Position numbers and translations under genes: made by a program. DNA of 8,360 bases from AM-0621 sp964573505. GTDB taxonomy: Bacteria > Planctomycetota > Planctomycetia > Planctomycetales > Planctomycetaceae. The notes under the pieces are model-generated. The model searched no databases and was not told the DNA's origin. It was given only the letters and a program-made list of their open reading frames with translations. The stretch is taken from positions 1 through 8,360 of the forward strand of contig CAZNMS010000398.1 in the NCBI GenBank assembly GCA_964573505.1, given 5' to 3'. Shown here piece after piece: positions 1 to 6,710 of this stretch (position 1 is the stretch's first letter; the number at the start of each line of letters is the position of its first letter).

Positions 1-149
1 GAGAGATGCTCGCTGGTAGTGCAGAGCGCGGCCCGATGGGCACGCGGTTAAACGATGCGGGACTGGCTTGCGTCTTTGGGTTGGAGCGCGGGGCGAGAGA
101 TGCTCGCTGGTAGTGCAGAGCGCGGCCCGATGGGCACGCGGTTAAACGA
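1..149. repeat. 94-bp tandem repeat, at least 1.6 copies, cut by the left edge
   Basis: Bases 1-55 recur without mismatch at 95-149, an offset of 94 bp. The first base after the match differs (t at 56, g at 150), so the second copy stops there or diverges. The non-repeated part of the unit is 56-94. Each copy carries a short palindrome, GCCC-GAT-GGGC, flanked by CGCG on both sides with one extra A on the right arm (27-46 and 121-140). This would form a GC-rich hairpin. The array probably continues to the left of the window, so copy number is unknown. No coding function is visible. Confidence 0.85.
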
Positions 150-178
150 GGGCGCTCTTAAGCTTGAGCGCCACTCGT
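146..178 (-). terminator. Probable intrinsic terminator of the minus-strand propeller gene
   Basis: The arms ACGAG-GGCGCTC (146-157) and GAGCGCC-A-CTCGT (166-178) can pair over 12 bp with a single bulged A at 173, leaving an 8-base loop (158-165). The hairpin starts 17 bases downstream of the minus-strand stop codon at 196-198. Read on the minus strand it is followed by TTTAACC, a short and weak U tract. Position and stem strength fit a Rho-independent terminator; the weak U run lowers certainty. The base of the stem overlaps the end of the second tandem-repeat copy. Confidence 0.6.
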
Positions 179-195
179 GCGGAAACTTGACGGCC

Positions 196-1368
196 TTATT
201 TGCTGGTCTGATTGATGTAGAGCTTCACGTTATGGGTCGCTCGGCCGCAGGCGACGATGTCGGGGCGGCCGTCTCCGTTGAGGTCTTCAACGATGATGTC
301 CTCGACCGCGACGCCGCCGTTGTCGATCACGGTCTTGCTCCACTTCATCGCTGCGGCGTCTTGCAGTTGAAAGACCGAAACGCCCGGCTTTTGATCGTTC
401 GCCTTTGTCGGGTCGCTGAAGCCGAAGACGATGTCCTCATTGCCGTCTCGATCGATGTCGGCAACGCCGAGCGCGTGACCTCGATTGAAGGTGCCATCAA
501 GAACGGTGCGCGTCCATAGGTCGGTCTTTTCCTTTGGCGGCGTATAGACAACGACGCTCGTGCCGTGCATCGGCTCGACGGTGACAATGAATGGTGTGCC
601 GTCTTTGAGCTTGCCGGTTTTGATCTCGCCGGCGCCGCTCGCGTCGGGAGTCGCGCCGCTGATGCCTGCTCCGATCTTTGTCTTGCTGAATCCGTCAGCC
701 GTCTTCGTCACAAAGAAAACGCCTTCGCGGCTGGCGGTCAGGGTGTCGATGCGGCCGTCGCCGTCAAAATCGAGGTGCGTGTGATTGTGCATGCGGTTGA
801 GTTCCGCATTCATCACGGTGCCCGGCCAGCGATCGGTTTTGGGACTCGCGGGGATCTCGAACGCAGTGAGTCGCGCACCGGCGCGGCCTTCTGTCGCGAG
901 CAACGGCGAGACGACTAATTGCGGCTTTCCTTTGCCGAGCACGTCTGCCCAGCGCATGCGGTGCGTTGAGACTTCCGTTCCGACGGCATGCACATGCCAC
1001 TTCTCATCAAGCGATGCGCCGCGCGAGGCCCAATGCAGCGTGCCGATCTTTGTCCAACCGGCGCCGATCGCGAAATCGACTTTGCCGTCTCCGTCGATGT
1101 CATGAGCCGCAATGCAGACGTTATCGCGCGGCGTTTGATCCTCGATGATGACGCGCGGCTTCCAATCGGGGTTTTGGTACCACAACACGCGGTTCTCCGT
1201 GACGACGACGATGTCCTGCTTCTTGTCGCCATCAACGTCAGCCAGTGTGAGGGCATAGCAAACTTGCCCCGCCATCGGGTCGATCGTTCGCTCTTCGAAC
1301 TTCGGCACGTCTGCGGCTTGCGCGATCGAACTGAGTGTCATGAGTGTTACAGCGGCGAGTCGTTTCAT
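196..1368 (-). CDS. Secreted VCBS/FG-GAP repeat beta-propeller protein
   Basis: A 390-residue protein. I start it at the ATG on the complement of 1366-1368 because the next residues form a clear signal peptide: K2-R3, a hydrophobic stretch, then AQAA with cleavage near residue 18 or 19. The frame stays open to 1788, but the extra 140 residues only translate the intergenic repeat region. The mature protein holds evenly spaced aspartate-rich repeats typical of VCBS/FG-GAP blades: near 42-56 (DVDGD), 88-102 (DIDGDG), 198-212 (DFDGDG), 302-316 (DIDRDG) and 360-374 (DLNGDG). Two more are degenerate, near 140-154 (DVLGKG) and 247-264 (GKLKDG). Seven repeats fit a seven-bladed propeller, and the intact DxDxDG loops would bind calcium. 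The family serves in extracellular or periplasmic binding and is often fused to other domains; here it stands alone. No enzyme motif is visible and the ligand is unknown. No strong Shine-Dalgarno sequence precedes it (only a GGAA about 8 bases upstream). It is transcribed divergently from the gene at 1820. Confidence 0.85.
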   Translation of the reverse strand: MKRLAAVTLMTLSSIAQAADVPKFEERTIDPMAGQVCYALTLADVDGDKKQDIVVVTENRVLWYQNPDWKPRVIIEDQTPRDNVCIAAHDIDGDGKVDFAIGAGWTKIGTLHWASRGASLDEKWHVHAVGTEVSTHRMRWADVLGKGKPQLVVSPLLATEGRAGARLTAFEIPASPKTDRWPGTVMNAELNRMHNHTHLDFDGDGRIDTLTASREGVFFVTKTADGFSKTKIGAGISGATPDASGAGEIKTGKLKDGTPFIVTVEPMHGTSVVVYTPPKEKTDLWTRTVLDGTFNRGHALGVADIDRDGNEDIVFGFSDPTKANDQKPGVSVFQLQDAAAMKWSKTVIDNGGVAVEDIIVEDLNGDGRPDIVACGRATHNVKLYINQTSK

Positions 1369-1575
1369 GGATTCGTTCCGGGGCAGAGAAAGAGGCGAGA
1401 AGAGGTGCTGCTCACAACGCCTTGAAGGCCGTCGAGGACGGATGTTGTTGCAGCGAGCGACTATCACGGCTCGGACGCGGAATCCCAAGTGACGCTGTTG
1501 AAACCGAAGCGGCATTGCGCGAGTACCGGTTGGCTGCGAATGGCGGCATACGTTCGGTTCGTAGCTTGACTCTCT

Positions 1576-1620
1576 GAGTCGAGCGCTGGATGCGACGAAT
1601 GCTCGAAGAGGGCTCGACTC
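1576..1620. repeat. 9-bp perfect inverted repeat with 27-base spacer
   Basis: GAGTCGAGC (1576-1584) is matched by its reverse complement GCTCGACTC (1612-1620). An alternative hairpin overlaps it: GACTC-TCT-GAGTC at 1568-1580. The two cannot form together. This may be part of a larger dispersed element with the 1651-1725 palindrome, or a transcription-level structure. No function can be assigned. Confidence 0.5.
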
Positions 1621-1650
1621 GAATGCGGGACGAGGTTCGTGAATTCTGCT

Positions 1651-1725
1651 GTAAACCGAAGCGTCAGCGAGGGAATGAGCATGACAGCTCCCCTCTGAAA
1701 CGCCCTCGCTGACGCAGCGGGTTAC
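1651..1725. repeat. REP/MITE-like palindrome with imperfect 23-bp arms (SVTRCVSEG type)
   Basis: Arms at 1651-1673 and 1703-1725 are reverse complements at 20 of 23 positions. The inner 13 bp (GCGTCAGCGAGGG at 1661-1673 against CCCTCGCTGACGC at 1703-1715) match perfectly. The spacer is 29 bases. Translated on the minus strand, one arm gives VTRCVSEG and the other SLADASVY. From memory, these peptides turn up in many falsely predicted planctomycete ORFs, which marks this as a dispersed genomic repeat. I see no transposase and no clear target-site duplication, so mobility is not shown. Confidence 0.7.
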
Positions 1726-1805
1726 AGACACTGTTTCGCACTCGTCCGACTCCGAGAAGCTACGAAACGCTAAGCAACTTCGCCGCATTCGAACTGCGGC
1801 ATCTC

Positions 1806-1812
1806 AAAAGGA
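1806..1812 (+). promoter_or_regulatory. Shine-Dalgarno AAAAGGA for the 866-residue gene
   Basis: AAAAGGA ends 7 bases before the ATG at 1820, good spacing. A second ATG follows directly at 1823, so the protein could start one residue later. Confidence 0.65.
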
Positions 1813-1819
1813 CTCTGTA

Positions 1820-4420
1820 ATGATGAGTACATCCTCGCGTTCTTCTGTTCTCAGCATCGTGATGACGATGTTGCTCGTCGTCGTGAACTCGATGTGTTGC
1901 TCGGCGGCAGAGGTCTCGATGCAAGCTTTCGTCGGGCAGCCGTTCGGTGTCGGAATTGTGACACAGCGCCGCGTTGCAGACTCGTCGCTCAAGGATTGGG
2001 ACGCGCCGTATGAGATCTCTGACACTGACGGACGCGTCCTTTACCCCGTGCGATTGGTCGCGGCGATCAGCGATGCGAAGCCGAATCAGCCGAACTTTGA
2101 GGTTTGGCACTACTTCCTCTTTCGCGGCGAAGAACCGCTGACGTTGAAGAGCGTCGACGGCGAGCCGGTCGGAGTGACGATCGCTCCCGTGCAAGATGCC
2201 AACAACCACGCAGAGGCGCTGAAGCAATGGTGGAAAGCACGCGGCGAACGACGGCAGCAATTGACCTACTTCAATGGTGCGTCGCCGCTGATTGCTGAGT
2301 TCTCGAATGCGATGCTGGCGCGGCGACTGTCGCTGCCTCATCGTCAGGCTCCGGGCGGTTTCTATGAGAATGATCTCTTCGGCTTCTTGTTGGGGACGGA
2401 GTCCATTCGCGAAGCCATTCAAGCTGCGCGTCTGCTGACGACTGCTGATGCACCGGTGCAGATTCCCGATCAGCCGCTGCCCGAAGGCGTCGGCATTCCG
2501 CATGTGCCCGTGCCTCCGATTCCTGAGGGCGTCGTGATCGAGTCGCTCGCTCAGCATGTGCCGGCTGAGTGCTTCTATTTGCGTTGCGGGTCGTATTCGA
2601 ATTTCGTGTGGCTGCGTCAGACGATCGATCAGTGGGGCAGTAATTTTCGTGACACATTCAGCCGCAAGAGCATCGACTACCGCATTCAGCAGCGCTGCGA
2701 GCAACAACTCTCTCTGCGCGAGACTGAGCTGACTCGACTGTTCGGCGACACCGTCATCAAGGACATCGCGCTGATCGGCTTCGATAGCTTCGTGCGCGAG
2801 GGCGCTGCCGTCGGCTTGCTGCTTGAGTCGGACAAACCGGCGGTGTTGCGAGCAGCGATCATTCAACAGCGCTCTGCAACGAAAGAAGCCAACTCGGAAG
2901 TCACCGAGCAAACGGTCGAGATCGCCGGGCGGCGCGTCGAGTTTCTGTCGAGCCCCGATCATCGAGTTCGGTCGTTCTTTGCGACGGACGGCAACGTTGT
3001 GCTCGTGACGAACTCGCGGGAACTGGTGCGCCGCTTCTATGAGGCCGGTGCCGGAAAGGATGCGCTCGCGTCGCTCGACGAGTTCCGTTACGCACGGTCG
3101 CAGCATTCACTGACAGAGCCTTCAACTGCGTTCCTGCATTTGTCGGACAACTTCTTTCGCAACTTGCTGAGCCCGAAGTACCGCGCTGAGATGACTCGCC
3201 GCGCATTGGCCGATGTTGAAATTGAGAACATGGAACTCGCGCGGCTCGCTGCACGAGCAGAAGCGGTGAAGATCGAGTCGGTCGATGATGTCTTTCGGCT
3301 CGGCTTCTTACCGGCAGCAGCGGCGAAGAGACCGGACGGCAGCAAGGTCGTGCTGAGTAACGGTCGTTACATCGACAGTCTGCGAGGAGCACGCGGCTTC
3401 TTCATTCCAGTGGCCGATATGGAGATCACGAAGCTGACGCTGCGCGAGGTCGAGGCTTACGCGCACTTCAAACGGCAATACGCGCAGGTTTGGGAGCGAG
3501 TTGATCCCGTCACGATCAACATTACGAAGCAGCCAATTGCCGAGCGTCCCGGACGAGAACGCGTCGTGCTTCAGATCCGCATTTGCCCGGTTGCTCGTTC
3601 GAGGTACGGCTTTGTTTCCAACTTCTTTGCGCCGCCTCAAACAAAGCGATTGGCTTCGATTCCCGGTTCACTGTTTGAACTACAAGCTCGCGGCAAGGGG
3701 CCGCAATTCTCAGCGTATTGCTTGTTCGGAGCGATCGACGGCGAGTTTCCGACTGAGATCAAAGCCGGTCAGATCGTGCGCGGAGGGCTTGAGCAGGAAC
3801 TGAAGCCGCTCTTTTTTGTTACCGACAATCGCCAGTTGGTGAATGACTTCATTCGGCCGGGGAAGTTTGAAGACGATCGCGACTACGACACTCCGCAAAG
3901 TTGGTTTGGATGGCTGCGGCAGACGCGGGACTTCACGGTGCTTGCCGGTGCAAAAGAGTTGCTCGGTCACGTTGCTCCCAATTTGAAGTTCGAAGAGGCA
4001 GAACGCCCGGCGCAGTTGCGATTGCGAGTTGCCGACCTCTCTGCCGCGAAAGCCTTCGCGCGAATTCGAGCGGACTCGTATTTGAACGACGCGCGGATCT
4101 CCGTCGGCACGGCGGTCTTGCTGAATGATCTCACGCAGGAGTTCCGACTTGCTCCGAATGACGGACTGGATGTCGCAGAGCGAGTGCTGAATGGTCGCGT
4201 GACCTGCATGCTCGGCGGAGAACTGAAGCATGCGCCCGCGCCCGAAGACTTCGCTCATTGGCGCTCCAGCAAGCTGACGGCCGGTCGAATGCGCAGCATC
4301 AATGCCGTTCCGAACGACTACCGCTGCCGAGTTCTCGACTGGTGGCACGGGCTCGATCTTGAGTTCTCGATCACCGAGCAAACTTTGCATGTCCGCGCGG
4401 AATTAGAAATACAGCCTTAG
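1820..4420 (+). CDS. Large secreted protein of unknown function (866 aa)
   Basis: I do not recognise a named family. The start is supported by AAAAGGA 7 bases upstream and by a signal peptide: R7, a hydrophobic core at about 10-23, and cleavage likely after SAA at residue 30. The mature chain looks soluble, with no later membrane segment. A proline-rich linker (PVPPIPEG, about residues 228-238) divides an N-terminal part from a long second part. That second part starts near VPAECFYLRCG (about residue 247) and contains FFATDGNVVLVTNS at about 386-399, followed by helical, charged stretches rich in Arg and Glu. The pattern 'accessible residue, then DGNVVLVTNSRELV, then a sampled-value stretch' loosely recalls DUF3352-type extracytoplasmic proteins, but this is a weak resemblance. 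No catalytic or heme motif stands out. It is divergent from the propeller gene and 308 bp upstream of the DUF1501 gene, so it is probably its own transcription unit. Confidence 0.85.
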   Translation: MMSTSSRSSVLSIVMTMLLVVVNSMCCSAAEVSMQAFVGQPFGVGIVTQRRVADSSLKDWDAPYEISDTDGRVLYPVRLVAAISDAKPNQPNFEVWHYFLFRGEEPLTLKSVDGEPVGVTIAPVQDANNHAEALKQWWKARGERRQQLTYFNGASPLIAEFSNAMLARRLSLPHRQAPGGFYENDLFGFLLGTESIREAIQAARLLTTADAPVQIPDQPLPEGVGIPHVPVPPIPEGVVIESLAQHVPAECFYLRCGSYSNFVWLRQTIDQWGSNFRDTFSRKSIDYRIQQRCEQQLSLRETELTRLFGDTVIKDIALIGFDSFVREGAAVGLLLESDKPAVLRAAIIQQRSATKEANSEVTEQTVEIAGRRVEFLSSPDHRVRSFFATDGNVVLVTNSRELVRRFYEAGAGKDALASLDEFRYARSQHSLTEPSTAFLHLSDNFFRNLLSPKYRAEMTRRALADVEIENMELARLAARAEAVKIESVDDVFRLGFLPAAAAKRPDGSKVVLSNGRYIDSLRGARGFFIPVADMEITKLTLREVEAYAHFKRQYAQVWERVDPVTINITKQPIAERPGRERVVLQIRICPVARSRYGFVSNFFAPPQTKRLASIPGSLFELQARGKGPQFSAYCLFGAIDGEFPTEIKAGQIVRGGLEQELKPLFFVTDNRQLVNDFIRPGKFEDDRDYDTPQSWFGWLRQTRDFTVLAGAKELLGHVAPNLKFEEAERPAQLRLRVADLSAAKAFARIRADSYLNDARISVGTAVLLNDLTQEFRLAPNDGLDVAERVLNGRVTCMLGGELKHAPAPEDFAHWRSSKLTAGRMRSINAVPNDYRCRVLDWWHGLDLEFSITEQTLHVRAELEIQP

Positions 4421-4475
4421 GGATCGTCGAAGGGTAGCTTCCCGGATTCGTAGCAATGACGTCCGCGTTCGTGCC

Positions 4476-4514
4476 GCGTCGCTGTCGGACGTAGGCGTCC
4501 AACCTACGCGACGC
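4476..4514. repeat. Palindromic element, possible dispersed repeat
   Basis: GCGTCGC (4476-4482) pairs with GCGACGC (4508-4514). Inside it, GTAGG (4491-4495) pairs with CCTAC (4503-4507), stacked directly on the outer stem on the right side, with an 8-base bulge on the left. A competing inner palindrome is GGACG-TAGG-CGTCC (4487-4500). The nested arms and GC content resemble REP-type elements. No T run follows, so an intrinsic terminator is less likely. The sequence looks to me like a recurring planctomycete intergenic motif, which is memory and not a search result. Confidence 0.5.
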
Positions 4515-4718
4515 AGAGTCGGGATCTTATTCCTCGACGGTCCCGTAGCCGGCTGCGTCGTGATGTTGTGACGGCGCGGCTTCATTGAGGGATGAGCCTG
4601 CGGGTAATGATTCTTCCAGTGCTGATTTCGAGACGGCGGTCGCAGTTGACTCAGCCGCTGTGAGCTTCAACTCTTCTCGCCTCAGCCGCTGAATTCCCGC
4701 CTCAAATCACCTCTCAAT

Positions 4719-4722
4719 GGAG
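4719..4722 (+). promoter_or_regulatory. Shine-Dalgarno GGAG that decides the DUF1501 start
   Basis: GGAG lies 6 bases before the ATG at 4729. It overlaps the upstream in-frame ATG at 4717, which itself has no purine-rich site ahead of it. This favours 4729 as the true start. Confidence 0.6.
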
Positions 4723-4728
4723 CCTGCC

Positions 4729-6192
4729 ATGCTCGATTTTTCAGACATCGGATTGCGTGAGACTCGCCGGTACTTCTTCGGTCGCGCCGCGACTGGACTC
4801 GGTGCAGCGGCACTGGCGTCGTGCCTCGATCCGCAGATACTGAAAGCAGAGTCTGCAGTCGCTCCGCAAACGCACGGCATGCTGCCAATGCTGCATCATG
4901 CACCGACTGCGAAGCGGGTTATTTGGCTGTTTATGGCCGATGGACCATCTCAATTAGACCTCTGGGATTATAAGCCCGGATTGAAGGACTACTTCGATAA
5001 GGACTTGCCCGAGTCGGTCCGCAAAGGGCAGCGACTGACGACGATGACGTCGGGGCAAGCCAAATTTCCGTGTGCTCCGTCGGTCTTCAAATTTCAGCAG
5101 CACGGACAAAGCGGCGCGTATGTCAGCGAACTGCTGCCGCATCTCGCGACGTGCGTCGACGACATCTCGATCGTCAAGTCGATGCACACTGAGGCCATCA
5201 ATCACGACCCCGCGATCACCTTTATTACGACCGGCAGCGAGTTCCCCGGCCGTCCGTCGCTCGGTAGTTGGCTGAGCTATGGCATCGGGAGTCCGAATCA
5301 CGATCTGCCGGCATTCGTTGTCTTGATCTCGCGACTGGCAAGCGGCGGGCAGAATCAAGCGTTGTTCTCGCGCATGTGGAGCGCGGGCTTCCTGCCGACA
5401 AAGCACGCGGGCGTTTCACTGAGATCATCCGGCGATCCGGTGCTGTATCTGTCGAACCCGCCGGGAGTCGATAAGGACACGCGACGCGAGATGCTCGACG
5501 GACTCGGAGCACTCAATCAGCAGCGCCTCGAAGCGAAAGGCGATCCCGAGATTGCAGCACGCATCGCTCAGTACGAGATGGCGTTCCGCATGCAGTCGTC
5601 GGTACCGGAACTTGTCGATGTGAAGGACGAGCCGAAGTCGGTGCTTGATCTCTACGGCCCCGAAGTCAATCAGCCGGGTACTTTTGCTTACAACTGCTTG
5701 CTCGCGCGAAGACTGGCCGAGCGCGGCGTGCCGTTCACTCAAGTCTTCTTGCGCGGATGGGATCATCACGGCGGTTTGCCGGGCTCGATTCCGAATCTCT
5801 GCAAGGGAATGGATCAACCGGCCGCAGCGTTGATCAAGGACTTGAAGCAACGCGGCATGCTCGACGACACGCTCGTTGTTTGGGGCGGCGAGTTCGGTCG
5901 AACGGTCTACAGTCAGGGAACGCTGACCGACAAGAACTACGGTCGCGACCATCACCCGCGCAACTTCACGATGTGGCTTGCTGGCGGAGGAGTGAAAGGC
6001 GGAGTCGTTCACGGCGAGACCGACGACTTCTCCTACAACGTCACGAAAGCCCCGGTTCACGTACACGATCTCAACGCGACGATCCTGCATACGCTCGGCA
6101 TCAATCACGAGAAGCTGACCTACAAGTTTCAAGGCCGCGATTTCCGTCTGACGGATATTCATGGCAACGTCGTGAAGGAGATCTTGAGCTAG
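4729..6192 (+). CDS. DUF1501 family protein with twin-arginine leader
   Basis: A 487-residue protein, full length for the DUF1501 family (sulfatase/alkaline-phosphatase-like fold, abundant in planctomycetes, biochemical role not established). I start it at 4729 because of GGAG 6 bases upstream; an in-frame ATG at 4717 would add four residues. The N-terminus carries T12-R13-R14-Y-F-F, a twin-arginine export motif, then a short hydrophobic stretch ending in LASC with Cys at 32, which also fits a lipobox. Family signatures visible in order: MADGPSQLDLWDYKP (69-83), HTEAINHDP (153-161), GRPSLGSWLSYG (about 174-185), WDHHGG (344-349), GGEFGRT (386-392), GRDHHP (405-410) and VHDLNATIL (445-453), closing with GRDFRLTDIHG. 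The conserved His and Asp residues in these motifs are candidate metal ligands by analogy with the fold; this is inference. It heads a run with the HEPN-like gene 17 bp downstream. DUF1501 proteins are usually encoded beside PSCyt1/DUF1549/DUF1553 proteins, and one begins at 7128. Confidence 0.95.
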   Translation: MLDFSDIGLRETRRYFFGRAATGLGAAALASCLDPQILKAESAVAPQTHGMLPMLHHAPTAKRVIWLFMADGPSQLDLWDYKPGLKDYFDKDLPESVRKGQRLTTMTSGQAKFPCAPSVFKFQQHGQSGAYVSELLPHLATCVDDISIVKSMHTEAINHDPAITFITTGSEFPGRPSLGSWLSYGIGSPNHDLPAFVVLISRLASGGQNQALFSRMWSAGFLPTKHAGVSLRSSGDPVLYLSNPPGVDKDTRREMLDGLGALNQQRLEAKGDPEIAARIAQYEMAFRMQSSVPELVDVKDEPKSVLDLYGPEVNQPGTFAYNCLLARRLAERGVPFTQVFLRGWDHHGGLPGSIPNLCKGMDQPAAALIKDLKQRGMLDDTLVVWGGEFGRTVYSQGTLTDKNYGRDHHPRNFTMWLAGGGVKGGVVHGETDDFSYNVTKAPVHVHDLNATILHTLGINHEKLTYKFQGRDFRLTDIHGNVVKEILS

Positions 6193-6209
6193 CAAGCGGA
6201 GCACGTGTC

Positions 6210-6710
6210 ATGAAGTTTGGAGCCGACGACTATTACTGCTGCTCAATCGAGCGAATGGATCAAGCTCGCCATCTCTTACAGAGTGATTCATACTCGCTGG
6301 CGATTTACTGCTCCGGCCTTGCGATCGAGTGCATGTTGAGAGCTTTTCGTTGGAAGGACGATCCCACTTTTGATGGGCGGCACGATCTGAATGACCTTTT
6401 GGACGCCAGTCGCTTCATGACACAACACAATCAACTGCTCTGCCGAACCGAGCTTGATGCAGAGCGCAGTGAGGCACTTTCAATGCGGATGAAAGCCGCG
6501 CTGAGCGCTATCGTGAAAGTGTGGAGAAACAATCTGCGGTATGCCTCAGAAGCGAAGCTAAGGCGGTACTTCTTTGAGACGGGTCAGCTCGCAGGGATTA
6601 AAGGCGACGGCACTCGCTTCAATGCCGTGGGACTGCTCGAAGCAGCTCAATTCATCGTCAATCAAGGAAGTCTGAAATGGCTCTTAAGTCAAAGATCAAA
6701 GCCGCGTTAA
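6210..6710 (+). CDS. HEPN-like domain protein
   Basis: A 166-residue, probably cytoplasmic protein with no signal peptide. The ATG at 6210 has GGAG 8 bases upstream (6198-6201). The frame is open further upstream, but there it overlaps the DUF1501 gene. The N-terminal half reads as a HEPN helical bundle: ADDYYCCSIERMDQA (5-19), then YSLAIYCSGLAIECMLRAFRW (28-48), where the A-x-E-C-x-L-x-A pattern is the HEPN hallmark, then GRHDLNDLL (56-64). A second conserved-looking block is VWRNNLRYASEAKLRRYF (104-121). HEPN domains act as RNases in toxin-antitoxin and defence systems or as non-catalytic partners. The usual R-x4-6-H site is not obvious: R68-x4-H73 fits the formula but lies just after the HDL segment, and R15-x5-H21 lies in helix 1. 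It begins 17 bp after the DUF1501 stop and overlaps the next gene by 34 bp. The domain assignment is by motif; catalytic activity is unproven. Confidence 0.8.
   Translation: MKFGADDYYCCSIERMDQARHLLQSDSYSLAIYCSGLAIECMLRAFRWKDDPTFDGRHDLNDLLDASRFMTQHNQLLCRTELDAERSEALSMRMKAALSAIVKVWRNNLRYASEAKLRRYFFETGQLAGIKGDGTRFNAVGLLEAAQFIVNQGSLKWLLSQRSKPR
6664..6668 (+). promoter_or_regulatory. Shine-Dalgarno AAGGA inside the HEPN-like gene
   Basis: AAGGA lies 8 bases before the ATG at 6677, within the last codons of the HEPN-like gene. This supports the internal start and suggests coupled translation of the two proteins. Confidence 0.65.

Larger units (their letters stand above)
1369..1819. other. 451-bp divergent intergenic region with repeats, no gene
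   Basis: This region separates the minus-strand propeller gene from the plus-strand gene at 1820, so it must hold the promoters of both unless one is transcribed from further away. I could not find a convincing -35/-10 pair on either strand. It holds the 9-bp inverted repeat at 1576-1620 and the larger palindrome at 1651-1725. A small hairpin lies just before the plus-strand start: GCCGCA at 1782-1787 pairs with TGCGGC at 1795-1800 around a 7-base loop, six bases upstream of the Shine-Dalgarno sequence. Short frames through this region read into the repeats and lack coding signs. Confidence 0.6.
4421..4728. other. 308-bp intergenic spacer upstream of the DUF1501 gene
   Basis: No gene is convincing here. 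It holds a palindromic element at 4476-4514 and an 11-bp direct repeat, CTCAGCCGCTG, at 4650-4660 and 4681-4691. A 23-codon frame from 4593 ends at TGA but has no Shine-Dalgarno sequence or other support. The promoter of the DUF1501 run presumably lies here, but I cannot place its boxes. No clear terminator with a T run follows the stop at 4420. Confidence 0.5.

Noticed and set aside
1..149. CRISPR array
   Set aside because: The repeat unit is 94 bp with 55 bp of visible identity and no series of short repeats with unique spacers; no cas gene is present.
1369..1788. N-terminal extension of the minus-strand propeller protein (140 extra residues)
   Set aside because: It only translates the intergenic repeats, including SVTRCVSEG, and a clean signal peptide starts at the internal Met (complement of 1366-1368).
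1760..3106. 448-codon minus-strand frame
   Set aside because: It is antisense to the 866-residue gene, has Arg/His-rich low-information composition and no start signals.
3710..4390. 226-codon minus-strand frame
   Set aside because: Antisense to the 3' part of the 866-residue gene, with no recognisable motif.
4593..4664. Possible 23-residue small protein in the spacer
   Set aside because: No ribosome binding site, no conserved feature, and a length expected by chance.
5425..6204. 259-codon minus-strand frame
   Set aside because: Antisense to the DUF1501 gene, whose family motifs establish the plus-strand frame.
5757..6209. Upstream extension of the HEPN-like frame
   Set aside because: It runs out of frame through the conserved 3' half of the DUF1501 gene and reads as Arg/Ser-rich noise; the ATG at 6210 has a good Shine-Dalgarno sequence.
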